Of a stretch of DNA of 10,697 nucleotides, positions 5,552-10,697 are shown in pieces. Position 1 is the first letter of the stretch; each line of letters starts with the position of its first letter. Made by a program: the position numbers and the translations under genes. The stretch lies in the NCBI GenBank assembly GCA_900770225.1, contig CAAGJU010000093.1:1-10697 (forward strand), in the 5' to 3' direction. The notes under the pieces were generated by a model, which saw only the letters and a program-made list of their open reading frames with translations, ran no database searches and had not been told where the DNA came from. Source of the DNA: Lachnospiraceae bacterium. GTDB lineage: Bacteria > Bacillota > Clostridia > Lachnospirales > Lachnospiraceae.

Positions 5552-6713
5552 GAAAAGCGGATTATCCATCAGTCAAAAAAATAATCTGAAGTTCAGCCTG
5601 CTGCGTGGTGCAGCGGCGCTCGGCATTGCCTTGGTCATCACATTCCTGCTCATCTTCCTGAGCTCGGATGGTGCCAATGCCGGAGAGAAGATGGTTTCCA
5701 GCCTGAGTGCAGTCAAGACCATGCTGGTCAACCCGTTCATCAAGAATAACGGAAGCTTCAATACCAAGGGCTTCACGGATATTCTTGCCGGAATGGTTCC
5801 GATCATCTTCACAGGTCTGGCTACGTGCGTCATGTTCTCGGCAAACCAGTTCAACCTCGGTGCTGAAGGCGGCATCATGCTTGGTGCCTTCATCGGCGGC
5901 CTGATCGCAGTTTACTGGAAGCTTCCGGGAATCCTGCTGCCGATCGTTGCAATCGTTGTATCTGCAGCAGCCGTCGGAGCTTTGATGCTGATTCCGGCTG
6001 TGCTCAAAGCAAAGCTGGGCGTGTCTGAAATGGTCAACTCGCTGATGCTGAACTACATCATCCAGTATCTGATCGACTACCTGATGAATACGAGGTTCGC
6101 TGATACTTCCAAAGGAAGCACGCAGACCTTTTCGTTCCAGGATAACGCAAGACTTGCCCAGATCATCGATAATGGTTCCGGTTTCTCCGTAGCCTTCATC
6201 GTTGCAATTGTCTTCGTGGTTCTGACTTGGTACTTCATGTACCGCACCAAGTGGGGCTACGGCATCCGGATGACCGGCATCAATCAGCCGTTCGTGATGT
6301 ATTCCGGTATGAATGTTCCGCTGGTCATCATTCTCTGCCAGGTTGTCGGTGGTATCCTTGCCGGCATGGGCGGTTCTCTTGAGATGCTCGGGCGCAACCA
6401 GTATTACAACTGGAGCGCATTGCCAGGATATGGATGGACCGGTATCACCGTTGCCATCCTTGCCGGCAACAACCCGGCTTACGTACCGCTGGCAGCATTC
6501 TTCATGAGTTATCTGACCAGAGGCTGCACGCTGATGGCTACTTACAACAATGTTCCTTCACAGCTCATCTCGATCATCCAGGCAGTGATTTTCGTCTTCT
6601 TCGCAGCAGAGCAGTTCCTTGCGAAGTATCGTCAGAAGCTCGTTGTCAAGGCTGCTCAGGAAGAACTGGAGCAGGCAAAAGAAGCGAAAGCTGCAGAAGG
6701 AGGTACGAAGTAA
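5544..6713 (+). CDS. nupP: Nucleoside ABC transporter permease 1 (BPD_transp_2 family)
   Basis: This 389-residue integral membrane protein has roughly nine to ten hydrophobic segments. The first is at about residues 23-40 (AAALGIALVITFLLIFL). The diagnostic stretch of the branched-chain/sugar/nucleoside permease family is around residues 90-110: ATCVMFSANQFNLGAEGG, which resembles the usual FNIGxEG motif. An extracytoplasmic region follows helix 1, and a charged, probably coiled-coil cytoplasmic tail (KAAQEELEQAKEAKAAEGG) ends the protein. It pairs with permease 2 to form the pore. The start overlaps the ATPase gene by 8 bp, and the next permease gene begins one base after its stop, so these genes are likely translationally coupled. 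Equivalent to nupP of B. subtilis and nupB of Lactococcus. Confidence 0.9.
   Translation: MSKKSGLSISQKNNLKFSLLRGAAALGIALVITFLLIFLSSDGANAGEKMVSSLSAVKTMLVNPFIKNNGSFNTKGFTDILAGMVPIIFTGLATCVMFSANQFNLGAEGGIMLGAFIGGLIAVYWKLPGILLPIVAIVVSAAAVGALMLIPAVLKAKLGVSEMVNSLMLNYIIQYLIDYLMNTRFADTSKGSTQTFSFQDNARLAQIIDNGSGFSVAFIVAIVFVVLTWYFMYRTKWGYGIRMTGINQPFVMYSGMNVPLVIILCQVVGGILAGMGGSLEMLGRNQYYNWSALPGYGWTGITVAILAGNNPAYVPLAAFFMSYLTRGCTLMATYNNVPSQLISIIQAVIFVFFAAEQFLAKYRQKLVVKAAQEELEQAKEAKAAEGGTK
6697..6703 (+). promoter_or_regulatory. Ribosome binding site fixing the start of permease 2
   Basis: AAGGAGG lies 11 bp before ATG 6715, within the last codons of permease 1. The open frame extends upstream to a TTG at 6619, but that extension is charged, overlaps permease 1 deeply and has no ribosome site. 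Confidence 0.7.
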
Positions 6714-6714
6714 T

Positions 6715-7674
6715 ATGTCATTTATCTTCACTACTGATTTCTTCTTCTCAATCTTCCGTATCGCTACTCCGATTCTGCTCGCCACGATGGCAGCTGTCAT
6801 CGGCGAGAAGGGCGGTGTCTCCAATATCGGTCTTGACGGTATCATGATGATGTCGGCACTCTTCGGTTCTCTGACTGCCTACTGGACCAAGAGCTGGTTT
6901 ATCGGTGTTCTGGTCGCAGTGGTTGTCGGTCTGCTCGAAGCATTGCTGATGGGATTCTTTGCCTTCAAGCTGAAGACGGATATCATCTTGACTGGTACTG
7001 CGATCAACATGATCGGGTCCGGCGGCACGCTGTTCCTCGTCAAGGTCATCACGAATGCGACTGAGGGACAGGCACTTGCTTCGACTACCGGTCTGATCAC
7101 GAAGGATCTGCAGATTCCTGTATGGAATATTCCTCTGATCAAGGATATTCCGGTGCTCGGTAAGGTTATCTCCGGACACAGTGTCATGACTTACTTCGCC
7201 TTCCTGCTGGTATGGCTGACCTGGGTTCTGCTGTATCGGACTTCGCTCGGTCTGAACATCCGTTCCGTTGGTGAGAATCCGGATGCGGCATCCTCCGTCG
7301 GTGTCTCCGTTCTGAAGATCCGCTATATCACAATCGGCATCACCGGTATTCTGGCTGGTCTCGGCGGAGCTTATATGTCCATGTACTATTCAATGGGCTG
7401 GTCTCAGGACATGGTTGCAGGACGTGGTTTCATCGCTCTGGCTGCACAGGCAATGGGAGGCGGCGAACCGCTCGGCTGCATGTTCGCGGCTCTGATCTTC
7501 GGCTTTGCTCAGGCTCTTGGTATCAAGGTCTCTGCAAAGGGTGTCGATTCGAACCTAGTCGCTCCGATTCCTTACATCGTCACGATTATCTCACTCGTAA
7601 TCTTTGCGATTTCGCAGCGGCGCAGCGAGAAGCGCCGTCATTCTGCACAGGCGCTCAAAGAAGCAGACAAGTAA
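6715..7674 (+). CDS. nupQ: Nucleoside ABC transporter permease 2 (BPD_transp_2 family)
   Basis: This 319-residue, strongly hydrophobic protein has about eight to nine predicted membrane spans. Near residues 20-45 it carries the family motif region (IGEKGGVSNIGLDGIMMMSALFG), the counterpart of NIGxEGMM in other BMP-linked permeases. The conserved cytoplasmic coupling segment is visible as YRTSLGLNIRSVGENPDAASSVG, and the Gly-rich stretch ITGILAGLGGAYMS follows. The tail is short and basic (SQRRSEKRRHSAQALKEADK). It completes the transporter with permease 1, the ATPase and the lipoprotein. The spacing of one base after permease 1 shows co-translation. Equivalent to nupQ of B. subtilis and nupC of Lactococcus. 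Confidence 0.9.
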   Translation: MSFIFTTDFFFSIFRIATPILLATMAAVIGEKGGVSNIGLDGIMMMSALFGSLTAYWTKSWFIGVLVAVVVGLLEALLMGFFAFKLKTDIILTGTAINMIGSGGTLFLVKVITNATEGQALASTTGLITKDLQIPVWNIPLIKDIPVLGKVISGHSVMTYFAFLLVWLTWVLLYRTSLGLNIRSVGENPDAASSVGVSVLKIRYITIGITGILAGLGGAYMSMYYSMGWSQDMVAGRGFIALAAQAMGGGEPLGCMFAALIFGFAQALGIKVSAKGVDSNLVAPIPYIVTIISLVIFAISQRRSEKRRHSAQALKEADK

Positions 7675-7683
7675 TCAGAATGC

Positions 7684-7710
7684 AGGGAAGGGGACGAGTT
7701 CTCCTTCCCT
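7684..7710 (+). terminator. Hairpin between the transporter genes and the hydrolase genes
   Basis: AGGGAAGGGGA (7684-7694) pairs with TCTCCTTCCCT (7700-7710) as an 11-bp stem with one G-U pair and a CGAGT loop, followed by TTTATTA. The stem is strong but the U-run is short, so it probably acts as an attenuator or processing site. It would set hydrolase expression below transporter expression. Confidence 0.6.
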
Positions 7711-7718
7711 TTATTAGA

Positions 7719-7722
7719 GAGG
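7719..7722 (+). promoter_or_regulatory. Ribosome binding site deciding the start of hydrolase 1
   Basis: GAGG (7719-7722) lies 9 bp before ATG 7732 but only 3 bp before the in-frame ATG at 7726, so 7732 is the better start. Confidence 0.6.
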
Positions 7723-7731
7723 AAGATGTAC

Positions 7732-8679
7732 ATGAAACGAATCCCAGTTATCCTGGATGGAGATCCGGGACACGATGACGCGATTGCCTGGGTGTTTGCC
7801 AAAGCTAGCCCGAAACTTGATATCCGCGCGGTATGCTCGGTCAACGGCAACCAGACGATCGAGAAGACAACCTATAACGCAAGAAGAATCATGGCGCTGT
7901 TAGGCATTGACGCTCCGTTTGCCAAAGGAGCGATCCAGCCGATGATCGCCGATGTGATGCCTGCCGGCAACTGGCATGGCGAAAGCGGTCTGGACGGACC
8001 GGCAATGCCGGAACCGGATCAGGAGATCTCTCCGCTGTCCGCACCGGACCTGATGGCCAAAGTCATCTCCAAAAGCGATGATCCGGTCACGATCATTGTG
8101 ACCGGACCGCAGACGAACGTAGCAGAGCTGCTGGTCAGCCACCCGGAAGTGAAAGACAAGATCGGCCGTATCAGCTTCATGGGCGGAGGCATTGCCTACG
8201 GCAACTGGATTCCGGGTGCCGAATACAATATCCTCTGCGACCCGGAAGCAGCTGATATCGTCTTCCGTTCCGGCATTCCGCTGACCATGTGCGGTCTGGA
8301 TGTCACCGAGAAAGCAATTATCAGGCCGGAAGACATTTCCCGGATCCGTGCCGTCGGCAACCAGGTCAGCGAAATCACTGCCGAATGGATTGAATTCTTC
8401 ATCCAGCATCCGATGGATATCGGCTATTCCGGAGCACCGGTACATGATCCGTGTGCAGTGCTGGCAATCATTGAACCGCAGATTTTCCAGATGAAGAATA
8501 TGCATGTCGATATCGAGCTGACCGGCGAGTATACGCGCGGTGCTACGGTCGGTTCTCCGAAGAACTGGTGGGGCCAGGAGCCGAATGTCACATGCTGCAT
8601 GGAAATCGATCAGCAGGCTTATGTGAATCTGCTGATTCAGTATCTGCATGCATATGACGGAAGGGAGGTACGCATATGA
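7732..8679 (+). CDS. rihA: Ribonucleoside hydrolase, RihA-like (inosine-uridine nucleoside hydrolase family)
   Basis: This 315-residue hydrolase cleaves the N-glycosidic bond of ribonucleosides to give base and ribose in the cytoplasm. The calcium-binding signature is at residues 9-17 (DGDPGHDDA, with D9, D11, D15 and D16). The substrate loop is NWHGESGLDGP with His82, the ribose-binding segment is GAEYNILCDPEAA (E164, N166, D170), and the catalytic-side motif is VHDPC (H238, D239). From memory, GNQT, HGESGLDGP, TGPQTNV and HDPC all resemble E. coli RihA, a pyrimidine-preferring enzyme, more than the purine-type enzymes. Position 10 is Gly where RihA/RihB have Cys. The stop overlaps the start of the second hydrolase as ATGA. 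The family is secure; the base preference is inferred. Confidence 0.9.
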   Translation: MKRIPVILDGDPGHDDAIAWVFAKASPKLDIRAVCSVNGNQTIEKTTYNARRIMALLGIDAPFAKGAIQPMIADVMPAGNWHGESGLDGPAMPEPDQEISPLSAPDLMAKVISKSDDPVTIIVTGPQTNVAELLVSHPEVKDKIGRISFMGGGIAYGNWIPGAEYNILCDPEAADIVFRSGIPLTMCGLDVTEKAIIRPEDISRIRAVGNQVSEITAEWIEFFIQHPMDIGYSGAPVHDPCAVLAIIEPQIFQMKNMHVDIELTGEYTRGATVGSPKNWWGQEPNVTCCMEIDQQAYVNLLIQYLHAYDGREVRI

Positions 8680-9605
8680 GCATTCCGGTATGGCTGGACA
8701 TGGACACCGGCGAAGATGATGCAATCGCCATCATGACGGCGTTCAAGCTTCCTGAACTCCAGGTGGTCGGCATGTCTGCAGTCGGCGGCAATGTCGAGCT
8801 GAAGCATACGTTCCGCAATACCCGCAATGTGCTTTCCCTGATCGGCCATGAAGAAGTGAAAGTCTATCCCGGCGCGGAGCATCCGCTCCGTCAGAAGCTT
8901 TCGACTGCTGAATATGTGCATGGCGAGACCGGTCTTGCGGATGCGGTGCTCGAGGATTCGAAAGCACCTGTTGAAACAGAAAAGGCATGGGATGCCCTGT
9001 ATCGCACCGCTAAAGAATATCAGGGTGAGCTGAATCTGATTCTGACCGGACCGGAGACGAACGCTGCTATTGCCTTCTTCAAATATCCGGACCTGAAAAA
9101 GTATCTGAAGCGGATCCTGATCATGGGCGGGGCTGTGGTGGGCGGCAATACGACCCCGGCGGCGGAATTCAATATCTGGGCAGATCCGGAAGCGGCAGAG
9201 GCCGTGTTCCGCACCGGCGTGGAGATCGTCATGTGCGGTCTTGATGTCACGGAAGCCTCTGGTCTGACCCTGGAGGAAGTCGCTGAGATCGATGCGTATC
9301 CGAATGCGGAATGCAGGCTGTTCCATGATTGCACTGCTCTGGCCAGAAAGGTCTACAGTGAAAAGAACGGAGGCATGCAGATTGTGCATGATGCCTGCCC
9401 GGTGATCTATGCGGCTCATCCGGAGTATTTCACCGGAACGAAAGCAGGAGTCGTGATTGAAACGAGAGGCACCTATACCCGCGGCAAGACTGTCACCGAT
9501 CTCTACACAGATAGTTCTTACCCGCTGCAGCAGACGATTGTCGTGACCGGTTCCGATCGGAAGAAAGTTGCTGATACGATCCGGCTGGCTCTTGAATCGT
9601 ACTGA
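8676..9605 (+). CDS. Second inosine-uridine-type nucleoside hydrolase
   Basis: This 309-residue protein is paralogous to the preceding hydrolase and starts within its stop codon (ATGA), with AAGGGAGGT at 8661-8669. The calcium motif is DMDTGEDDA (residues 8-16, D8/D10/D14/D15), with Thr-Gly-Glu in place of the usual Pro-Gly-His/Ile. His82 sits in VHGETGLAD, the ribose-binding stretch AEFNIWADPEAA gives E164, N166 and D170, and VHDAC gives H238 and D239. All metal and ribose ligands appear to be kept, so it should be active. The base-side residues differ from hydrolase 1 (HGETGLAD against HGESGLDG, HDAC against HDPC), pointing to a different nucleobase preference. It is the last gene of the operon, followed by a terminator. 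I cannot assign it to the RihA, RihB or RihC class. Confidence 0.88.
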   Translation: MSIPVWLDMDTGEDDAIAIMTAFKLPELQVVGMSAVGGNVELKHTFRNTRNVLSLIGHEEVKVYPGAEHPLRQKLSTAEYVHGETGLADAVLEDSKAPVETEKAWDALYRTAKEYQGELNLILTGPETNAAIAFFKYPDLKKYLKRILIMGGAVVGGNTTPAAEFNIWADPEAAEAVFRTGVEIVMCGLDVTEASGLTLEEVAEIDAYPNAECRLFHDCTALARKVYSEKNGGMQIVHDACPVIYAAHPEYFTGTKAGVVIETRGTYTRGKTVTDLYTDSSYPLQQTIVVTGSDRKKVADTIRLALESY

Positions 9606-9616
9606 GATCTGAACAT

Positions 9617-9671
9617 GAAGAAACCAGGTTTTCCTGTCGTAAGAGGGAACCTGGTTTTCTTTCTGTTTTAA
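9617..9671 (+). terminator. Rho-independent terminator of the nucleoside operon
   Basis: AAACCAGGTT (9621-9630) pairs perfectly with AACCTGGTTT (9648-9657); TTCC/GGAA and flanking A/T bases extend the stem. A T-rich tail (TTTTCTTTCTGTTTT) follows. It lies 12-15 bp after the stop of the second hydrolase gene, as expected for an operon end. Confidence 0.85.
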
Positions 9672-9763
9672 TAAAAATCGTCATTTGCACCAGAGTGGTA
9701 AATTCCCGTCAGTCTTCTGGAAATAGACTATTATTCCTATGTCTTAGAAAAGGACATCAGGAA

Positions 9764-9830
9764 GTTTCCGGGAACCGATTGACGCTGACTTGGCGGTTTC
9801 GTCATTCGGCTCCTGGAAACTCCAAACCGC
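9764..9830. repeat. Two interlocking inverted repeats
   Basis: GTTTCCGGGAACCGA (9764-9778) is inverted at 9806-9820 with 13 of 15 matches. GCGGTTT (9793-9799) is inverted at 9824-9830 perfectly. The second pair starts inside the loop of the first and ends outside it, so both cannot form as simple nested stems. They may be IS end remnants; nothing else in 9672-9836 is recognisable. Confidence 0.4.
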
Positions 9831-9836
9831 GAACAA

Positions 9837-10147
9837 ATGAATAGTGATGATCAAGATGCATGTGGTCATTCCCTGTGCACACGTTTATGGGATAAGAATC
9901 CTGATATTTCAAAATCCCAAAAGCTGATTTCAGATACCGTGCATGAATTGCACGATGCGAAGCACCCAGCGATCAGAGGATCCGAAGTTCAGTTTCTGAA
10001 CTCTCTCCCAGTTAATCATTGCGCGATCTGCGGATTCGAGCATTTTATCAGTTACGGTTTCTATAAAGACGAAACTAGGTGCCTCGCTGCACAAGCTGCG
10101 GTCATAAGTTCAGTGTTCTTACAGGGACAATTTTCAGGACTGAATGA
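9837..10147 (+). pseudogene. Remnant of a zinc-ribbon transposase (IS1595-like), frameshifted
   Basis: From ATG 9837 one frame reads to a zinc-ribbon half with CAIC at about residue 61 (NHCAICGFEHFISYGFYKDETRC). It then diverges into non-conserved sequence. The second half is in the neighbouring frame downstream of about 10082: RCTSCGHKFSVLTGTIFRTE, with stop TGA 10145-10147. Adding one base near 10082-10085 would join them as a Cx2C...Cx2C ribbon followed by the SxLTGTIF segment typical of IS1595-type transposases. The catalytic domain is absent. The continuing uncorrected frame ends at 10190. This is a decayed fragment, not a functional gene; the precise IS family is inferred from the zinc-ribbon pattern only. 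Confidence 0.55.
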
Positions 10148-10187
10148 ATCTGATCTGGTTTGTTCTGTCGGAGTCAAGCAACCGATA

Positions 10188-10207
10188 TGAGAAGGTCGAC
10201 CTTTTCA
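10188..10207. repeat. 20-bp near-perfect palindrome
   Basis: The inner 12 bp, AAGGTCGACCTT (10192-10203), are a perfect palindrome. TGA and TCA at the outside also match, with one G-T pair between. A second 10-bp palindrome, CCACATGTGG, follows at 10229-10238. No gene is associated. Confidence 0.5.
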
Positions 10208-10280
10208 TCAGATGTGCCATAAATGTCGCCACATGTGGTGAAATTCAGGGAAGCGATGGCAAAAAAGTCCGCTGATTAAG

Positions 10281-10588
10281 AGGCTGCTGACAAAGTAGGG
10301 GTTGAAAACTTAATCACTGATGAAAATCCTGGCCGGTTCTGATACTGGCTAGGATTTTTCTGCCTTTCGGAAGAGTAAGTGAGAAAAAGAGAGGATTAAT
10401 CCTTATCAGCAGCTCGATTAACGCTGGTTTCCAGTGTATTTATCCTCTTCAGATTCACAAGAAAAATCGATACCGCTGCCTGTATCGTCATTCCGTTCAT
10501 TCCGCACGCATGGGCATTGCCATAATCAAGGGTCTGCTTCAGCTCTGCATTTTTAGCCTCGATCTTATATCGTTCCGCATAGACAATA
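10281..10588 (-). mobile_element. Terminal part of an IS1182-type insertion sequence (fragment)
   Basis: The segment carries the 3' end of a transposase on the minus strand and its downstream hairpin. The left border is placed at AGGCTGCTGACAAAG (10281 on), which looks like an IS1182-type terminus; this border is an estimate, as no partner repeat is visible. The element is interrupted at about 10589 by another repeat-bounded segment. Confidence 0.5.
10323..10358. terminator. Hairpin downstream of the IS1182-type transposase fragment
   Basis: AAAATCCTGGCC (10323-10334) pairs with GGCTAGGATTTT (10347-10358) as a 12-bp stem with one G-U pair and a 12-base loop. It has a T-run on the plus strand and runs of A/T on both sides, so it could act as a bidirectional terminator. 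It lies 38 bp beyond the transposase stop codon. Confidence 0.6.
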
Positions 10589-10590
10589 TG
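10396..10590 (-). pseudogene. C-terminal fragment of an IS1182-type DDE transposase
   Basis: Read on the minus strand, 64 residues precede TAA (10396-10398): HIVYAERYKIEAKNAELKQ, then a Gly/Ala-rich stretch, then TIQAAVSIFLVNLKRI. The ERYKIEAKNAELK motif holds the last conserved Glu region of DDE_Tnp_1-type (IS1182/IS5-like) transposases, and AVNLKRI-like ends are typical of them. The upstream part of the gene is not present: the frame runs into the inverted-repeat-bounded segment at 10589. It is a clear remnant as seen here. Whether the rest of the gene resumes beyond the right edge cannot be known. Confidence 0.7.
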
Positions 10591-10696
10591 TAATGGCCTC
10601 CCTCAACTTGTAGCACCGAGGATCATCCCAATATACTTATGTTGGTCTACAAAGCAGAGGGAAGTTGCACTCATACAAGAAAGGAAGGCCATTACA
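10589..10696. mobile_element. 108-bp segment bounded by 10-bp perfect inverted repeats (MITE-like or IS end)
   Basis: TGTAATGGCC (10589-10598) is repeated in inverted orientation as GGCCATTACA (10687-10696), one base before the window ends. The segment cuts the reading frame of the IS1182-type transposase. It could be a small non-autonomous element, or the start of a longer insertion whose inner repeat happens to lie here. No target duplication can be judged because only one base remains to the right. Confidence 0.4.
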
Positions 10697-10697
10697 A

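Noticed and set aside
4730..5569. A 279-codon minus-strand open frame opposite the ATPase gene (and a similar one at 3953-4597)
   Set aside because: Antisense to intact ABC ATPase motifs, with no domain similarity and no start signals.
6619..6714. A longer start of permease 2 at TTG 6619
   Set aside because: It would overlap permease 1 by about 95 bp, encodes a basic non-conserved stretch and lacks a ribosome site; ATG 6715 has AAGGAGG.
7900..9419. Minus-strand open frames of 274 and 260 codons opposite the hydrolases
   Set aside because: The two run in parallel because the hydrolases are paralogues with similar codon use, so the apparent similarity is a mirror effect and not evidence of coding.
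10601..10697. A possible start of an IS110-like transposase reading YVGLQSRGKL
   Set aside because: The resemblance to the usual N-terminal motif is slight, there is no start codon with a ribosome site and the window ends before it can be tested.

Overview
The window looks like a chromosomal segment of a low-to-mid GC Bacillota, plausibly an Erysipelotrichia-type gut anaerobe. The basis is strong AGGAGG-type ribosome binding sites, a Gram-positive style lipoprotein binding protein, the BMP-type nucleoside ABC transporter arrangement known from Firmicutes, and typical Firmicute insertion sequences. The taxonomic placement is inference.

Layout: positions 2-118 hold the C-terminal tail of a membrane protein that runs in from the left. 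An IS3-family (IS150-group) insertion sequence occupies about 142-1448. Its transposase is damaged by an in-frame stop, and the element appears to lack an internal segment. It lies 18 bp from the stop codon of an adenosine deaminase gene (1467-2495, minus strand). A 252-bp divergent intergenic region (2496-2747) separates that gene from a six-gene plus-strand operon: a BMP/PnrA-type nucleoside-binding lipoprotein (2748-3908), a double-domain ABC ATPase (3998-5551), two BPD_transp_2 permeases (5544-6713 and 6715-7674) and two tandem inosine-uridine-type nucleoside hydrolases (7732-8679 and 8676-9605). A rho-independent terminator follows at about 9617-9671. Two more hairpins sit inside the operon, one after the binding-protein gene and one before the hydrolases. 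From about 9672 to the right edge the window is an insertion-sequence graveyard: a frameshifted zinc-ribbon transposase remnant, the C-terminal end of an IS1182-type transposase on the minus strand, and a 108-bp segment bounded by 10-bp inverted repeats that interrupts it.

How the genes work together: the lipoprotein captures extracellular nucleosides, and the ATPase plus two permeases import them. The two hydrolases split them into free base and ribose, and adenosine deaminase converts adenosine or deoxyadenosine to inosine or deoxyinosine. The cluster reads as a self-contained nucleoside scavenging and catabolism module. Its most striking non-coding feature is the divergent promoter region: an imperfect inverted repeat puts a TTGACATTCC block (a perfect -35) at each promoter, with a small palindrome at the centre of symmetry. 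This suggests joint control of both transcription units by one regulator.

I saw no CRISPR array, tRNA, rRNA or recognisable purine riboswitch. I did not find a clearly novel multi-gene system. The best leads are the promoter symmetry, the HAGD active-site variant of the deaminase, the intra-operon hairpins and the nested mobile-element remnants.
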